From Streptococcus ruminicola (GTDB lineage: Bacteria > Bacillota > Bacilli > Lactobacillales > Streptococcaceae): a DNA stretch of 64,000 nucleotides. The position numbers and the translations under genes were made by a program. The stretch's first letter is position 1. Each line of letters opens with the position of its first letter. The stretch lies in assembly GCF_011387195.1 (NCBI RefSeq), contig NZ_CP046919.1, positions 1,240,001 to 1,304,000 of the forward strand, in the 5' to 3' direction. Positions 63,607 to 64,000 of this stretch are shown in pieces. The notes under the pieces are model-generated. The model made no database searches. It was not told the origin of the DNA and saw nothing but the letters and a program-made list of their open reading frames with translations.

Positions 63607-64000
<394 letters not shown>

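Overview
The window is a low-GC, densely packed chromosomal segment of a Streptococcus, most likely the S. bovis/S. equinus complex. The partial 16S rRNA gene at the right end has the sequence I associate with that group. The gene order rny-gmk-rpoZ-priA-fmt-rsmB-phpP-stkP-liaFSR, recU/pbp1a-gpsB-rnpB-mapZ and comFA-comFC-hpf is typically streptococcal. I see no insertion sequence, prophage, CRISPR array or tRNA gene; this is core chromosome with a few accessory genes.

Left part (1-10.3 kb): the end of a copper export operon (copA, copZ), a TRIC-type channel, a Cof-type HAD phosphatase, a TetR regulator divergent from a DegV/FakB fatty-acid-binding protein, a reverse-strand pair (YgjV-like membrane protein and a membrane-anchored helical-repeat protein), a Na/Pi cotransporter, a DUF3737 beta-helix protein, and nagA behind a NagR-like operator.

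10.3-27.3 kb: glyQS under a T-box leader, a DUF896 protein, transketolase, a small bacteriocin-immunity-like gene next to an ABC exporter, proBA, the division/cell-wall cluster rsmH-ftsL-pbpX-mraY, and a DEAD-box helicase with a structured leader.

27.4-38.2 kb: an amino-acid ABC transporter preceded by a CYS-box (predicted cystine uptake), DUF4059-trxB, pncB-nadE (NAD salvage) behind a structured 5' leader, pepC, and recU-pbp1a on the reverse strand.

38.2-63.2 kb: DUF1273, gpsB, RNase P RNA, an RlmL-like methyltransferase, mapZ, an acetoin/butanediol dehydrogenase with a cre site over its -10, luxS, rny, gmk-rpoZ, priA, fmt, rsmB, phpP-stkP, liaFSR, a HAD-cyclophilin fusion, an S1-domain protein, cysK (second CYS-box), yigZ divergent from comFA-comFC (ComX cin-box), and hpf. 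The last 800 bases hold three tandem rRNA promoters about 100 bp apart and the first ~390 nt of 16S rRNA.

The division and wall genes (ftsL, pbpX, mraY, pbp1a, gpsB, mapZ, stkP/phpP, liaFSR) form a functional theme. A second theme is thiol metabolism: the predicted cystine transporter and cysK carry matching CYS-boxes at nearly the same distance from their promoters. I did not find a clearly new multi-gene system. The best leads are regulatory: the CYS-box pair, the pncB-nadE leader, apparently leaderless promoters, phased repeats before the immunity-like gene, and the triple rrn promoter.
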